Shown here piece by piece: positions 32,959 through 40,222 of a stretch of 64,000 bases of DNA. The translations under genes were made by a program, and so were the position numbers. The notes under the pieces are model-generated. The model was not told the DNA's origin and did not search any database. It saw nothing but the letters and a program-made list of their open reading frames with translations. The stretch is from contig NZ_CP117709.1 in assembly GCF_028622875.1 (NCBI RefSeq), positions 3,909,001-3,973,000 of the forward strand, written 5' to 3'. Every line of letters starts with the position of its first letter. The first letter of the stretch is position 1. Source of the stretch: Streptomyces sp. MMBL 11-1. Lineage in GTDB: Bacteria; Actinomycetota; Actinomycetes; Streptomycetales; Streptomycetaceae.

Positions 32959-33912
32959 TCAAGCCGCGCCGTCCTTCTTCCCGCCCTGCCCCGAGGTCAG
33001 CCGTGCCGCTGAGGCGATCGCCGCGCGGGCCTCGTGTTCCGGGAGCCCGGTGCGGACGGCGGCGGCGGTGAGCGCGTCCGCCAGGGCGTCGCCGAAACCG
33101 TGTTCGTAGGCGCGGCAGGCCGCCCAGAACAGGCGGGTGTTGCGCTGGCCCTCGTGGGCGGCCAGGACGAACTGCACCAGGCCCTCCCCGCGACGGGCCG
33201 CGGTGGCCGGTGCGCCGGAGCCCGAACCGGTGGCCGGTCCGGACGCGGTGCCCGAGCCCGACCCCCTGCCCGTGCCGGGGGTGCGGGCCGGCGGCGGGGC
33301 CAGGAGGCGGAGCAGGGCGCGGGGGCAGGGGGCCGGGGTGAGGTGGGCGGTGCCGGGGGCCAGGCGGTAGCGGCCGCGGGCGGTGACCGAGCCGGGGCCG
33401 ACCAGGTAACCGCCGCTGCCACGGATGTCGATGCCGGGGGCCAGGCGGCCGGCGGAGTTGGGGACCGTCGCGTCCGCAGGTCCGGTCAGCCAGAGGTGGC
33501 GGCCGCCGCTCGGGGTGAGCACCGTGACCGTCGGCGGGATGGTGAACAGGTGCTGCAGGGCCAGCTGCCGCAGCGCGCCCGCCGCGTCGCTGCCGTACGC
33601 GGGGTCGACGTCCAGATCGATGCCGATGAGGCGGTGCGGGGCCCGTCCGCAGGCTATGCCGTAGCCGGTGGCCCGGGGCGCGGCGGCGAAGAGGGCGCGG
33701 ACGGCCGCGGGGTCGGTCGTGGCGTCGTGCACCCCGTGTCCCGGCAGGCCGCACTCTCCCCGGCAGTGCGGCGGCGCCTGCTCACCCCGGTGCGGCGAGC
33801 GCAGCGCGGGGAGCTTGGTGGCGGAGAGCGGGAAGACGGGGAGGCCGCGCCCGGCGGCGGCGAGGGCGTGGGCGAGGGCCAGGGTGGGGGTCTGCCGGTC
33901 GATGGTGGCCAT
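32959..33912 (-). CDS. Bifunctional DNA primase/polymerase (prim-pol) protein
   Basis: 317 residues. N-terminal prim-pol domain: LPVFPLSATKLPAL (about residues 25-38), the cysteine pair CRGECGLPGHG, the catalytic acidic strand LIGIDLDVDPAYG (about 96-108), TPSGGRHLWLTG and the IDIRGSGGYLVGPGS motif (about 168-182). A Gly/Ser-rich linker separates a small C-terminal helical region (FVLAAHEGQRNTRLFWAACR) like those that follow prim-pol in mobile elements. It could synthesise primers in replication of an integrated element, but no helicase or replication gene is next to it. ATG at 33912; frames extending upstream are non-coding. Confidence 0.86.
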   Translation of the reverse strand: MATIDRQTPTLALAHALAAAGRGLPVFPLSATKLPALRSPHRGEQAPPHCRGECGLPGHGVHDATTDPAAVRALFAAAPRATGYGIACGRAPHRLIGIDLDVDPAYGSDAAGALRQLALQHLFTIPPTVTVLTPSGGRHLWLTGPADATVPNSAGRLAPGIDIRGSGGYLVGPGSVTARGRYRLAPGTAHLTPAPCPRALLRLLAPPPARTPGTGRGSGSGTASGPATGSGSGAPATAARRGEGLVQFVLAAHEGQRNTRLFWAACRAYEHGFGDALADALTAAAVRTGLPEHEARAAIASAARLTSGQGGKKDGAA

Positions 33913-34246
33913 GCCATCATTTTCGTACACGAGTTCGAATAAAGGAAGAGGGGGAGGCGAGAGGCGGGGCGGAGGCGTCCGGGAGGGCCGGTGGCGGAAC
34001 GCTTCTTCCCGGGCGTGTCGACGGGTCGCTGAGGTCACCTCGCTGACCTGGACTTTCGCGCGGCTCAGGAGGTTTATCCGCTCTTCGTCATACGTGAGGG
34101 GGAATCGGGGGGTGGTGAGGGGTTCGCCGGGGAGGTGCTGGGCAACTCTGGTCTCGCGACGTTGTGAACAGCACCGGGGTGGTCGGCCAACTCCCCCGGG
34201 AACAGTCGAATATGAAGCCGCAATTCCGTTCCCTGGAGGACATGAC

Positions 34247-34561
34247 ATGGCACGTATCCGTACCGCTCGCGCTCTCGCCGCTGTCGCTGCTCTGCCCCTG
34301 GCCGTCGCCCTCTGCGGAGGGGTCGCCGTGGCGGACAACGGCTCCTTCGCGAACGACGGATCGAACGCGGCTGTGGCGACGGTGGGCGGCAGCGGCGTCG
34401 GCGGCAACAACGCCGGAAACTCGTCCACGACCCAGCAGCAGGCGGTCGGGGCGGGAGCGTCGAACCAGAACACGTCCGCCCAGGTGAGCGACTCGGCCTT
34501 CGTGCCGATCGACCAGTCGGACCACAGTGTCGCGGTGAACTTCACGCCCTTCTTCTGGTGA
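34247..34561 (+). CDS. Small secreted protein of unknown function
   Basis: 104 residues. A signal peptide (ALAAVAALPLAVALCGG, predicted cut near residue 29 after VAVA) is followed by a ~75-residue mature part rich in Gly, Asn, Ser and Gln (GVGGNNAGNSS, GAGASNQNTS) and ending in the aromatic FTPFFW. ggagg lies 7 nt before the ATG. Low-complexity secreted proteins of this kind are often surface or hyphal-associated in Streptomyces, but it lacks the chaplin or rodlin signature. The upstream 334 bp (33913-34246) are divergent promoter space with nothing else seen. Confidence 0.78.
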   Translation: MARIRTARALAAVAALPLAVALCGGVAVADNGSFANDGSNAAVATVGGSGVGGNNAGNSSTTQQQAVGAGASNQNTSAQVSDSAFVPIDQSDHSVAVNFTPFFW

Positions 34562-34647
34562 TCCTCCTCGGGGGGCACGGGCGACGCGGATGACACGGTC
34601 GCGGTCGCGGACGTCGGGGCCTCCCGGGGGGCCCCGGCAGACCGAAC

Positions 34648-34692
34648 GGCAGCCCGCGCGAAGGCACTTCGGAGCCTTTGTGCGGGCTGCCG
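34648..34692. terminator. Hairpin after the small secreted protein gene
   Basis: Stem 34648-34658 with 34682-34692 (11 bp) plus an inner stem aaggc/gcctt. 86 bp after the stop at 34561. Confidence 0.7.
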
Positions 34693-34696
34693 CCGT

Positions 34697-34988
34697 CTGG
34701 ACATCCTCTACGACCACTTCACGCCGTTCGTCCTGATGCACCTGGAGGAGTACGGTTTCTGCGGTCCCGGCGGGGCCGGGGAGTTCGCCGCGGCCGGACG
34801 CCCTGTCCCTGAACACCCACGGGGGCCAGCTGGGCCAGGCGTGCCTCCACGGGACGAACGGCATCGCGGAGGCCGTCCGGCAGGCCCCGGGGAGTGCGGT
34901 GAACCAGGTGGCGGGGGCGGCGAGGGCGCCGGTCACGGCCGGTACGGGCGTCCCGACGTCGGGCCTGGTCATCGGCGCGGACGGCTGA
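34697..34988 (+). pseudogene. Remnant of a thiolase / lipid-transfer protein, C-terminal ~95 codons
   Basis: Frame 1 from 34697 reads LDILYDHFTPFVLMHLEEYG and CGPGGAGEFAAAG, then the match continues one frame over as LSLNTHGGQLGQACLHGTNG, AVRQAPGSAVNQVAGA, VTAGTGVPTSGLVIGADG and stops at 34986-34988. This is the C-terminus of actinobacterial thiolase-like lipid-transfer proteins. The frameshift near 34800, the lack of a start and the missing ~280 N-terminal residues show a dead fragment. Immediately upstream sits a hairpin. Confidence 0.8.
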
Positions 34989-35157
34989 ACGGCGACGCCC
35001 GGCCCCGGGGGCTCTCGGGGGTGGACCCTTACGGCCGGGCGGCGGCCCGTCCACCTTCAGGAGGTGCGGGGCGCACACCCCCTACAACCTGAGGCGGACG
35101 AGGCTTCGGGACCTGGGGGCGATCCCCTCGGCGGTGCTCGCTCCTAGCGTTGGGTAC

Positions 35158-35721
35158 ATGACCACGCCAGTCTGCACGGGCGCCTCCAGGGCGGCCTCTG
35201 CCACCGCCGCCGGCCACCCCCACGCGCCCTACGCGTCGTTCTCCTCGTACGTACGGGCCCGTGGGCCGGTCCTGCTGCGTACCGCGCGCTCGCTCACCGC
35301 GAACCCGTGCGACGCGGAGGACCTGCTGCAGACCGCGCTCGCCAAGACGTACGTCGCGTGGGAGCGGATCGAGGACCACCGTGCGCTCGACGGCTACGTG
35401 CGGCGGGCGCTGCTCAACACCCGCACCTCGCAGTGGCGCAAGCGCAAGGTCGACGAGTTCGCCTGCGAGGAACTGCCCGAGCGGGAGGCCCTTCCGGCGC
35501 CCGACCCGGCCGAGCAGCAGTCGTTGCACGACGCGATGTGGCGCGCGGTGCTCAAGCTCCCGGACCGTCAGCGCGCGATGGTCGTCCTGCGCTATTACGA
35601 GGACCTGAGCGAGGCCCAGACGGCGGAGGTGCTCGGCGTGTCGATCGGTACGGTCAAGAGCGCCGTCTCCCGTGCCCTCGGCAAGCTCCGCGAGGACCCG
35701 GAGCTGACGCCGGTCCGCTGA
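35158..35721 (+). CDS. SigE-family ECF RNA polymerase sigma factor
   Basis: 187 residues. Region 2 is FSSYVRARGPVLLRTARSLT then DAEDLLQTALAKTYVAWERI (about residues 28-80). Region 4 is PDRQRAMVVLRYYEDLSEAQ and EVLGVSIGTVKSAVSRALGK (about 128-175), with the helix-turn-helix at the end. It belongs to the short actinobacterial SigE-like (ECF) group. No anti-sigma gene is adjacent; the next gene is acyl-CoA synthetase. ATG at 35158 rather than the in-frame ATG at 35134, because homologues begin shortly before the variable N-terminus. Confidence 0.9.
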   Translation: MTTPVCTGASRAASATAAGHPHAPYASFSSYVRARGPVLLRTARSLTANPCDAEDLLQTALAKTYVAWERIEDHRALDGYVRRALLNTRTSQWRKRKVDEFACEELPEREALPAPDPAEQQSLHDAMWRAVLKLPDRQRAMVVLRYYEDLSEAQTAEVLGVSIGTVKSAVSRALGKLREDPELTPVR

Positions 35722-35877
35722 CCGGCACCACCACCGGGGGCATCCGCACGGCCCCCGGGCCGGGTGCCCCCCAAGGCCCCGGTCAGGAATTTCTCCCGCG
35801 AGTAGTGACATACCGCGTGGTATGTGCGCAGAATCAGCGGAACCTTACTGCCGCGTAGCGCCCACCGGGAGGACGCC

Positions 35878-36705
35878 GTGCTGAGCACCATGCAGGACGT
35901 ACCGCTGACTGTCACCCGCATCCTGCACCACGGGATGACGATTCACGGGAAGTCGCAGGTCACGACCTGGACCGGCGAACCCGAGCCGCACCGCCGTACC
36001 TTCGCCGAGATCGGCGCCCGCGCCACCCGGCTGGCCAACGCGCTCCGCGACGAGCTGGGCGTCGACGGCGACCAGCGGATCGCCACGCTCATGTGGAACA
36101 ACGCGGAACATGTCGAGGCCTACCTCGCCATCCCCTCCATGGGCGCCGTGCTCCACACCCTCAACCTCCGGCTGCCGCCCGAGCAGCTCGCCTGGATCGT
36201 CAACCACGCGGACGACAAGGCGGTGATCGTCAACGGTTCGCTGCTGCCGCTCCTCGTGCCGCTGCTGCCCCACCTGCCGAGCATCGAGCACATCGTCGTG
36301 GCCGGCCCCGGCGACCGCTCCGCCCTCGCCGGGGTGACGCCCCGCGTGCACGAGTACGAGGAGCTGATCGCGGGCCGGCCCACCACGTTCGACTGGCCCG
36401 AGCTGGACGAACGCCAGGCCGCCGCCATGTGTTACACCTCCGGCACGACGGGCGACCCCAAGGGCGTCGTCTACTCGCACCGTTCGATCTACCTGCACTC
36501 GATGCAGGTCAACATGACCGAGTCGATGGGGCTGACCGACAAGGACACCACCCTCGTCGTCGTGCCTCAGTTCCACAACTGTGAGCCTAAAGGGGCATCC
36601 CCACCCTTGGGCGGCGACGACCTCGCCGAGCAGGACGCGGCCCCGGTACCTCGCGGAAGGTACCGGGGCCGTTCCTTATGGCCCACCGCGCCGCACGGGG
36701 GATGA
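35878..36705 (+). pseudogene. Acyl-CoA synthetase (AMP-binding), truncated by prophage insertion
   Basis: GTG at 35878 with gggagga upstream. The first 233 codons are a normal fatty-acid/acyl-CoA ligase N-terminus: MWNNAEHVEAYLAIPSMGAV, and the AMP-binding P-loop YTSGTTGDPKGVVYSH (about residues 197-212). The match ends at VVVPQFH; the family continues with a VNAWG-like segment, but the next bases read into unrelated sequence and stop at 36705 after 42 odd residues. Two thirds of the enzyme (adenylation core, C-terminal lid) are missing, so it cannot be active. The 3' part should be on the far side of the prophage. Confidence 0.88.
36638..36671. terminator. Strong terminator hairpin near the prophage left end
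   Basis: 14-bp perfect inverted repeat, 36638-36651 and 36658-36671, loop 6 nt, followed by ttcctt. It would insulate phage from host transcription. Confidence 0.8.
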
Positions 36706-36800
36706 CGGCAGCGGTGGGCCCTTCCCCCCCCCTACCGGGTGTCGCGGCGGGGGAGGGCGGCGAGGGCGCACGCGTCGGCGCGGGCGCGCACCCCTGTGGT

Positions 36801-37118
36801 TTACAACAGGCGGGCGACCTCGGGCGGCATGAACAGGTCCCGCGTTCGGTGCTCCGCCCACACCCTGGCCGGGTCGTCGGCATCGTGGCGAGCGTACGAC
36901 GGGCACAGCTCGCAGTCGGCAGGGTGCGGCGGGGGCACCTCTTCCGGATGCACCTCGGCTATGTGCCGGGCGACCTGTAGTTGTTCCCAGAGACACCCCT
37001 CGGGGGCGGCCCACATTTCGGCGAGCCGCCGCAGTCGCATCGTGCAGTCGGAGCATGCCCACATGAACGGTGGGGGGATAGGGCGGTCGCCGACCTCGCC
37101 CGGATCGCGGACCGTCAT
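36801..37118 (-). CDS. Small Cys/His-containing hypothetical protein
   Basis: 105 residues. MWACSDCTMRLRRLAEM (C-x2-C) and HIAEVHPEEVPP with ADCELCPSY (C-x2-C) suggest a zinc-binding fold. The pattern is common in Streptomyces proteins coded with XRE regulators, without known function. The ATG overlaps the preceding stop (ATGA), making it third in a coupled operon with 37597 and 37115. Confidence 0.7.
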   Translation of the reverse strand: MTVRDPGEVGDRPIPPPFMWACSDCTMRLRRLAEMWAAPEGCLWEQLQVARHIAEVHPEEVPPPHPADCELCPSYARHDADDPARVWAEHRTRDLFMPPEVARLL

Positions 37119-37600
37119 CGGACCCGGCGCGTTGTCGCGCCCATGTACGCGCGGCCTGTGGCGGCGACGCGGCTGAGGTAGGCATCGACGGCATCGGGCC
37201 CCGCGCCGGGCGGCAAGGGGTCAAGGCCGATGGTCACGCAGACCGGGCCGCCGGCGACGACGTGTCGACGCCAGTCGTCGCCAGTGGCGGGGAGCCGCAG
37301 AACAAACGTGGGATGCCCGTAGTCCAGGGCGGCGAAGCGGTCGCGCAAGAGCAGCCGAGGGCCGACGATCGGCACGCGTTCGGCGGCCGGGCGTAAGCGC
37401 ATCGAGTCGACCATGCCCATGAGGCCAGCCTCGACCGACTCGGCCGATTCCCCAGGGCGACGCGGGGGCGCGTGGCCAATCAGGATGTAAGCGACTGGCG
37501 TCGAGAGGCCGCCGACATCGACCCACGTCGACACGGTGCAGCCAGCGGCGAAGCCAGGGCCGGGCACGGCCCGGAAGGACAAGGCGGGTTCGGTCGTCAT
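37115..37600 (-). CDS. Hypothetical protein, DUF5949-like
   Basis: 161 residues from the ATG at 37600 (aggtg five bases upstream, ATGA overlap with the anti-sigma gene). The middle part VAYILIGHAPPRRPG and the end SRVAATGRAYMGATTRR are like the small DUF5949 proteins of Streptomyces. No catalytic motif. Function unknown. Confidence 0.6.
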   Translation of the reverse strand: MTTEPALSFRAVPGPGFAAGCTVSTWVDVGGLSTPVAYILIGHAPPRRPGESAESVEAGLMGMVDSMRLRPAAERVPIVGPRLLLRDRFAALDYGHPTFVLRLPATGDDWRRHVVAGGPVCVTIGLDPLPPGAGPDAVDAYLSRVAATGRAYMGATTRRVR

Positions 37601-38031
37601 CGCTTCACCTCTGCCCACACGGCCTTACCGAGTGGGCGGTCGTTGGTTCCCCATCGTGCCGCGAGTTCGTCAACGATGTGCAGGCCGCGCCCGCGGGCGC
37701 GTTCGTCCGACTCGTTCCGCATGCAGGGGCGCGTGCGGCTCGGGTCGTGCACCTCTACGCGCACAAGCTCACGCGTTGTCAGGACGGTAACGAGTACCGA
37801 GTCTCCTGGCTCGGTGCCGTACCTGTACGCGTTCGTCACCAGCTCCGAGACGATCAGTAAGACATCGTCGAGGCGGTCGGCGTCGAGCTGGTCGTCGTCG
37901 AACGCCAGGAGGTCACGCACGTACACGCGAGCCTGTGCGGGTGCCTCCTTGCTCTTGGGGAACACGGCCTGTGCGGGGGGCCCGGGTGGCGGCGCGCAGC
38001 AGGGCGCCGGGGCCTGCCGTCTTTCGTTCAT
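37597..38031 (-). CDS. Anti-sigma factor-like ATP-binding protein (HATPase_c)
   Basis: 144 residues. N box DDVLLIVSELVTNAYRYGTE (about residues 54-73), G1 VEVHDPSRTRP (the usual DxSxxxP form), G2 RGRGLHIVDELAARWG (about 117-132). ATG at 38031 with agagggg upstream; longer frame is the divergent promoter. First gene of a leftward operon, divergent from the XRE/TPR gene, an arrangement known from many Streptomyces developmental loci (abaA/whiJ-like). Here it lies inside the prophage end, as cargo. Confidence 0.84.
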   Translation of the reverse strand: MNERRQAPAPCCAPPPGPPAQAVFPKSKEAPAQARVYVRDLLAFDDDQLDADRLDDVLLIVSELVTNAYRYGTEPGDSVLVTVLTTRELVRVEVHDPSRTRPCMRNESDERARGRGLHIVDELAARWGTNDRPLGKAVWAEVKR

Positions 38032-38068
38032 GCCAACCCCTCTGGAGCTGCGGTCACGAGCGGATGAG

Positions 38069-38144
38069 TTTCGTTGACCAGGCAACACCCGTAACGAAAG
38101 TGCGGGTACCGTCGAGAGGGGTGTCGAAGGGTGTCGCTTTCGTT
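38069..38144. promoter_or_regulatory. Operator-like TTTCGTT repeats in the divergent spacer
   Basis: TTTCGTT at 38069-38075 and 38138-38144, and the inverse AACGAAA at 38093-38099, in the 137 bp between the anti-sigma operon and the XRE/TPR gene. Likely binding sites of the XRE regulator, controlling both directions. Confidence 0.5.
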
Positions 38145-38168
38145 GCCCACAGTCGCGGAGGGTGCGGG

Positions 38169-39521
38169 ATGAAGTCACCGAATGAGCAGCTTGGCTACTG
38201 GTTGGGGCGGTCCGGGTTCAGCCGTAAGGAACTCGCCCGGCGCGTGCAATCGAAGGCGCAGGAGTGGGGACAACCGAACGTTGCGCCCAACGCGACGCGC
38301 GTTCGGTGCTGGTTGGAAGGTGAGACGCCCCGCGCGCCGATTCCCGACGTGTTGGCTGGCGTCTTCTCCGATCACTTCGGGTGGCGCGTCACAACGTACG
38401 ACCTCGGCCTCGGAGAGGGCAGTTCGGCCGACGCTGCGCTCATGTACGACCCCTCTTTCGCGGCTACGGTGGAAGTCGTCGCCGACCTGGGGAGAGCTGA
38501 CGTGGATCGTCGTAAGTTCCTTGCAGCCGCGCCGTTCGCGGCCGTTGCCGGGGTCGGTCCTTCGCGGGACTGGCTGTTGGCCACCCTCGACCAGCAGCCA
38601 GAGCCGGGCCCTCGGGTGCACATCGAGGACGTACTCGCCGTGAAGAACATGTTCGCCACGTTTCAGAAGATGGACGTGTTGCAGGGCGGCGGGTCCGGGC
38701 GCCTGGTCCTCGCCGAGTACATGAACCACCACGTCTATCCCCTGCTTCGGCGGTCACACGACGACCGCGTACGGCGCGCTCTGTGCGAGGCCGCCGCAGA
38801 ACAGACGTACCTGCTGGGGTGGATGGCCTACGACAACGGCGAACACAGCACCGCTCAGCGGTACTTGATTCAGTCGCTACGCCTCGCCGAGGAATCGCAG
38901 AACGCTCCGCTGGGTGCGCATGTCCTTGCGGGCATGGCGGACCAGGCGACGCTACTCGGCAACCCTGCCGAGGGGCGGCGCCTCGCACAGGCAGGGCGAC
39001 AGGGGCTGTCGAGGGCGGAGTCGCCGGCGTGCCTCGCCGACCTGTGGTGCCTGGAAGCTCGGGCGCTCGCCCTGCTTGATGACAAGGTCGGTGCGGCCCG
39101 CGCGGTCGTTCAGTCGGAACGGGCGTACGAGCGGGTCGACCTCGCGACCGAACCAGACTGGGCGGCGTTTATCGACCCTGCTTACCTGCACGGCGAGCAC
39201 GCGAACACCATGCGAGACATGGGCGACGCCAAGTCGGCCGAGCAGCACGCGCGCCGGTCCATCGAGCACGCGAAGAAGCAGAAGCGGGCCCGCCGGGGTG
39301 CCATGTCACAAGCGGCGCTTGCGGTGTCCCACCTGCAACGGCGCGATCTCGACGGAGCGTACGCGGCCGGTCTGCGGACGCTCAGCCTGTCGGGTCAGGT
39401 GAAGTCCTCGCGCGCGGTCGAGGCGGTACAGGACTTGCAGCGGCGCATGCAGACGTTCGGCAGTGACCGTCTGATCGCTGACTTCAACGAACGGGCGCGT
39501 GCGCTGGTCGCCGCAGCATAG
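38169..39521 (+). CDS. XRE-family regulator with TPR-like C-terminal domain
   Basis: 450 residues. The N-terminal helix-turn-helix region is LGYWLGRSGFSRKELARRVQ (about residues 8-27) followed by RCWLEGETPRAPIPDVLAGV. A hydrophobic segment near 118-135 (FLAAAPFAAVAGVG) is often seen in this family. From about 195 on the protein is helical and repeat-like (LLGWMAYDNGEHSTAQRYLI, then HAKKQKRARRGAMSQ), resembling TPR units of Streptomyces AbaA/WhiJ-associated regulators. It ends 12 bp before a strong terminator. Cargo regulator of the prophage or its immunity switch; which one is not decided by sequence. Confidence 0.83.
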   Translation: MKSPNEQLGYWLGRSGFSRKELARRVQSKAQEWGQPNVAPNATRVRCWLEGETPRAPIPDVLAGVFSDHFGWRVTTYDLGLGEGSSADAALMYDPSFAATVEVVADLGRADVDRRKFLAAAPFAAVAGVGPSRDWLLATLDQQPEPGPRVHIEDVLAVKNMFATFQKMDVLQGGGSGRLVLAEYMNHHVYPLLRRSHDDRVRRALCEAAAEQTYLLGWMAYDNGEHSTAQRYLIQSLRLAEESQNAPLGAHVLAGMADQATLLGNPAEGRRLAQAGRQGLSRAESPACLADLWCLEARALALLDDKVGAARAVVQSERAYERVDLATEPDWAAFIDPAYLHGEHANTMRDMGDAKSAEQHARRSIEHAKKQKRARRGAMSQAALAVSHLQRRDLDGAYAAGLRTLSLSGQVKSSRAVEAVQDLQRRMQTFGSDRLIADFNERARALVAAA

Positions 39522-39533
39522 GCGCAACGACAG

Positions 39534-39575
39534 AACGCCCCCCGTACGGCCATACGCGGCCGTACGGGGGGCGTT
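39534..39575. terminator. 18-bp perfect hairpin between convergent transcripts
   Basis: 39534-39551 and 39558-39575, loop 6 nt (atacgc). It separates the XRE gene from the end of the phage late operon. Confidence 0.9.
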
Positions 39576-39577
39576 GC

Positions 39578-39922
39578 TCATGTGCGGGTGGCGATCTGCC
39601 ACAGGGTGAGTGCGAGGCCGACCAGGGCGACCAGGGCGGCCACAGATGGCAGGGGCCACCGGGACCGTTCGAGGTCTGCGAGGCGGGTGTCGTTGCGCTT
39701 CTGGCGCTCGGTCTCGCCGCGTTCGAGGGTGTCGAGGCGGGCGTCGTGGTCGTCGAGGCGGCGCGCGTGTTCCTTGATCGCTTCGTCGGTCTGGTCGTGG
39801 CGTTGTACGAGCAGGGCGAGGGCGCCGTCGGTGCGCGTGAACCCGACCTCGATCGTCCGCCTGATCCGCTCCAGTTCAAGGGCGACTGCGGCCGGGTCGG
39901 ACGGCGAGGGCTGGGTCGTCAC
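39578..39922 (-). CDS. Phage coiled-coil membrane protein, lysis region
   Basis: 114 residues. A long charged helix (EEAIKEHARRLDDHDARLDT-like heptads, about residues 20-80) precedes one C-terminal transmembrane segment (VAALVALVGLALTLW). It is the last late gene, overlapping the holin by 4 bp (GTGA). Probably a second holin, antiholin or spanin-like accessory of lysis. Confidence 0.7.
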   Translation of the reverse strand: MTTQPSPSDPAAVALELERIRRTIEVGFTRTDGALALLVQRHDQTDEAIKEHARRLDDHDARLDTLERGETERQKRNDTRLADLERSRWPLPSVAALVALVGLALTLWQIATRT

Positions 39923-40158
39923 GGCGCGGTGTGCTCCTTGTCGTCGTCGACCAGGCCGAGGCCGAACCGGTCGAGCAGGGCCTCGACGCTCGGCAGGGCC
40001 ATGACGCGCGCGAGGCCGCCGGCTGCGGCGAGACCGGCGGCGACCCACGGCAGGGACTCGGGCACGCCGGACGCGTCCACGATGGCGGGCAGGGCGACGG
40101 CGAACCCGACGATGCCCTGTATGACGGTCCGCGCGGTGCGCTTGTTGGCGTCGGTCAT
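39919..40158 (-). CDS. Putative holin
   Basis: 79 residues with two hydrophobic helices (VIQGIVGFAVALPAIV and LPWVAAGLAAAGGLARVM), a lysine-containing N-terminus and an acidic tail (GLVDDDKEHTAP). Size, topology and position next to the endolysin gene fit a holin. It would permeabilise the membrane to release the amidase. Confidence 0.72.
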   Translation of the reverse strand: MTDANKRTARTVIQGIVGFAVALPAIVDASGVPESLPWVAAGLAAAGGLARVMALPSVEALLDRFGLGLVDDDKEHTAP

Positions 40159-40222
40159 GTGGTGGTGCTCCTGTTCCGGGTGGGCCCGCCCCGGTCGGGG
40201 CGGGCCGGGTGGGGGGGCGAGG

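Noticed and set aside
36577-39521. Placing the prophage left end at 39.5 kb, leaving the XRE module as host DNA
   Set aside because: The ligase is already interrupted at 36577 and the module lies between that break and the lysis genes, so the simplest reading includes it in the prophage; a second nested insertion cannot be excluded.
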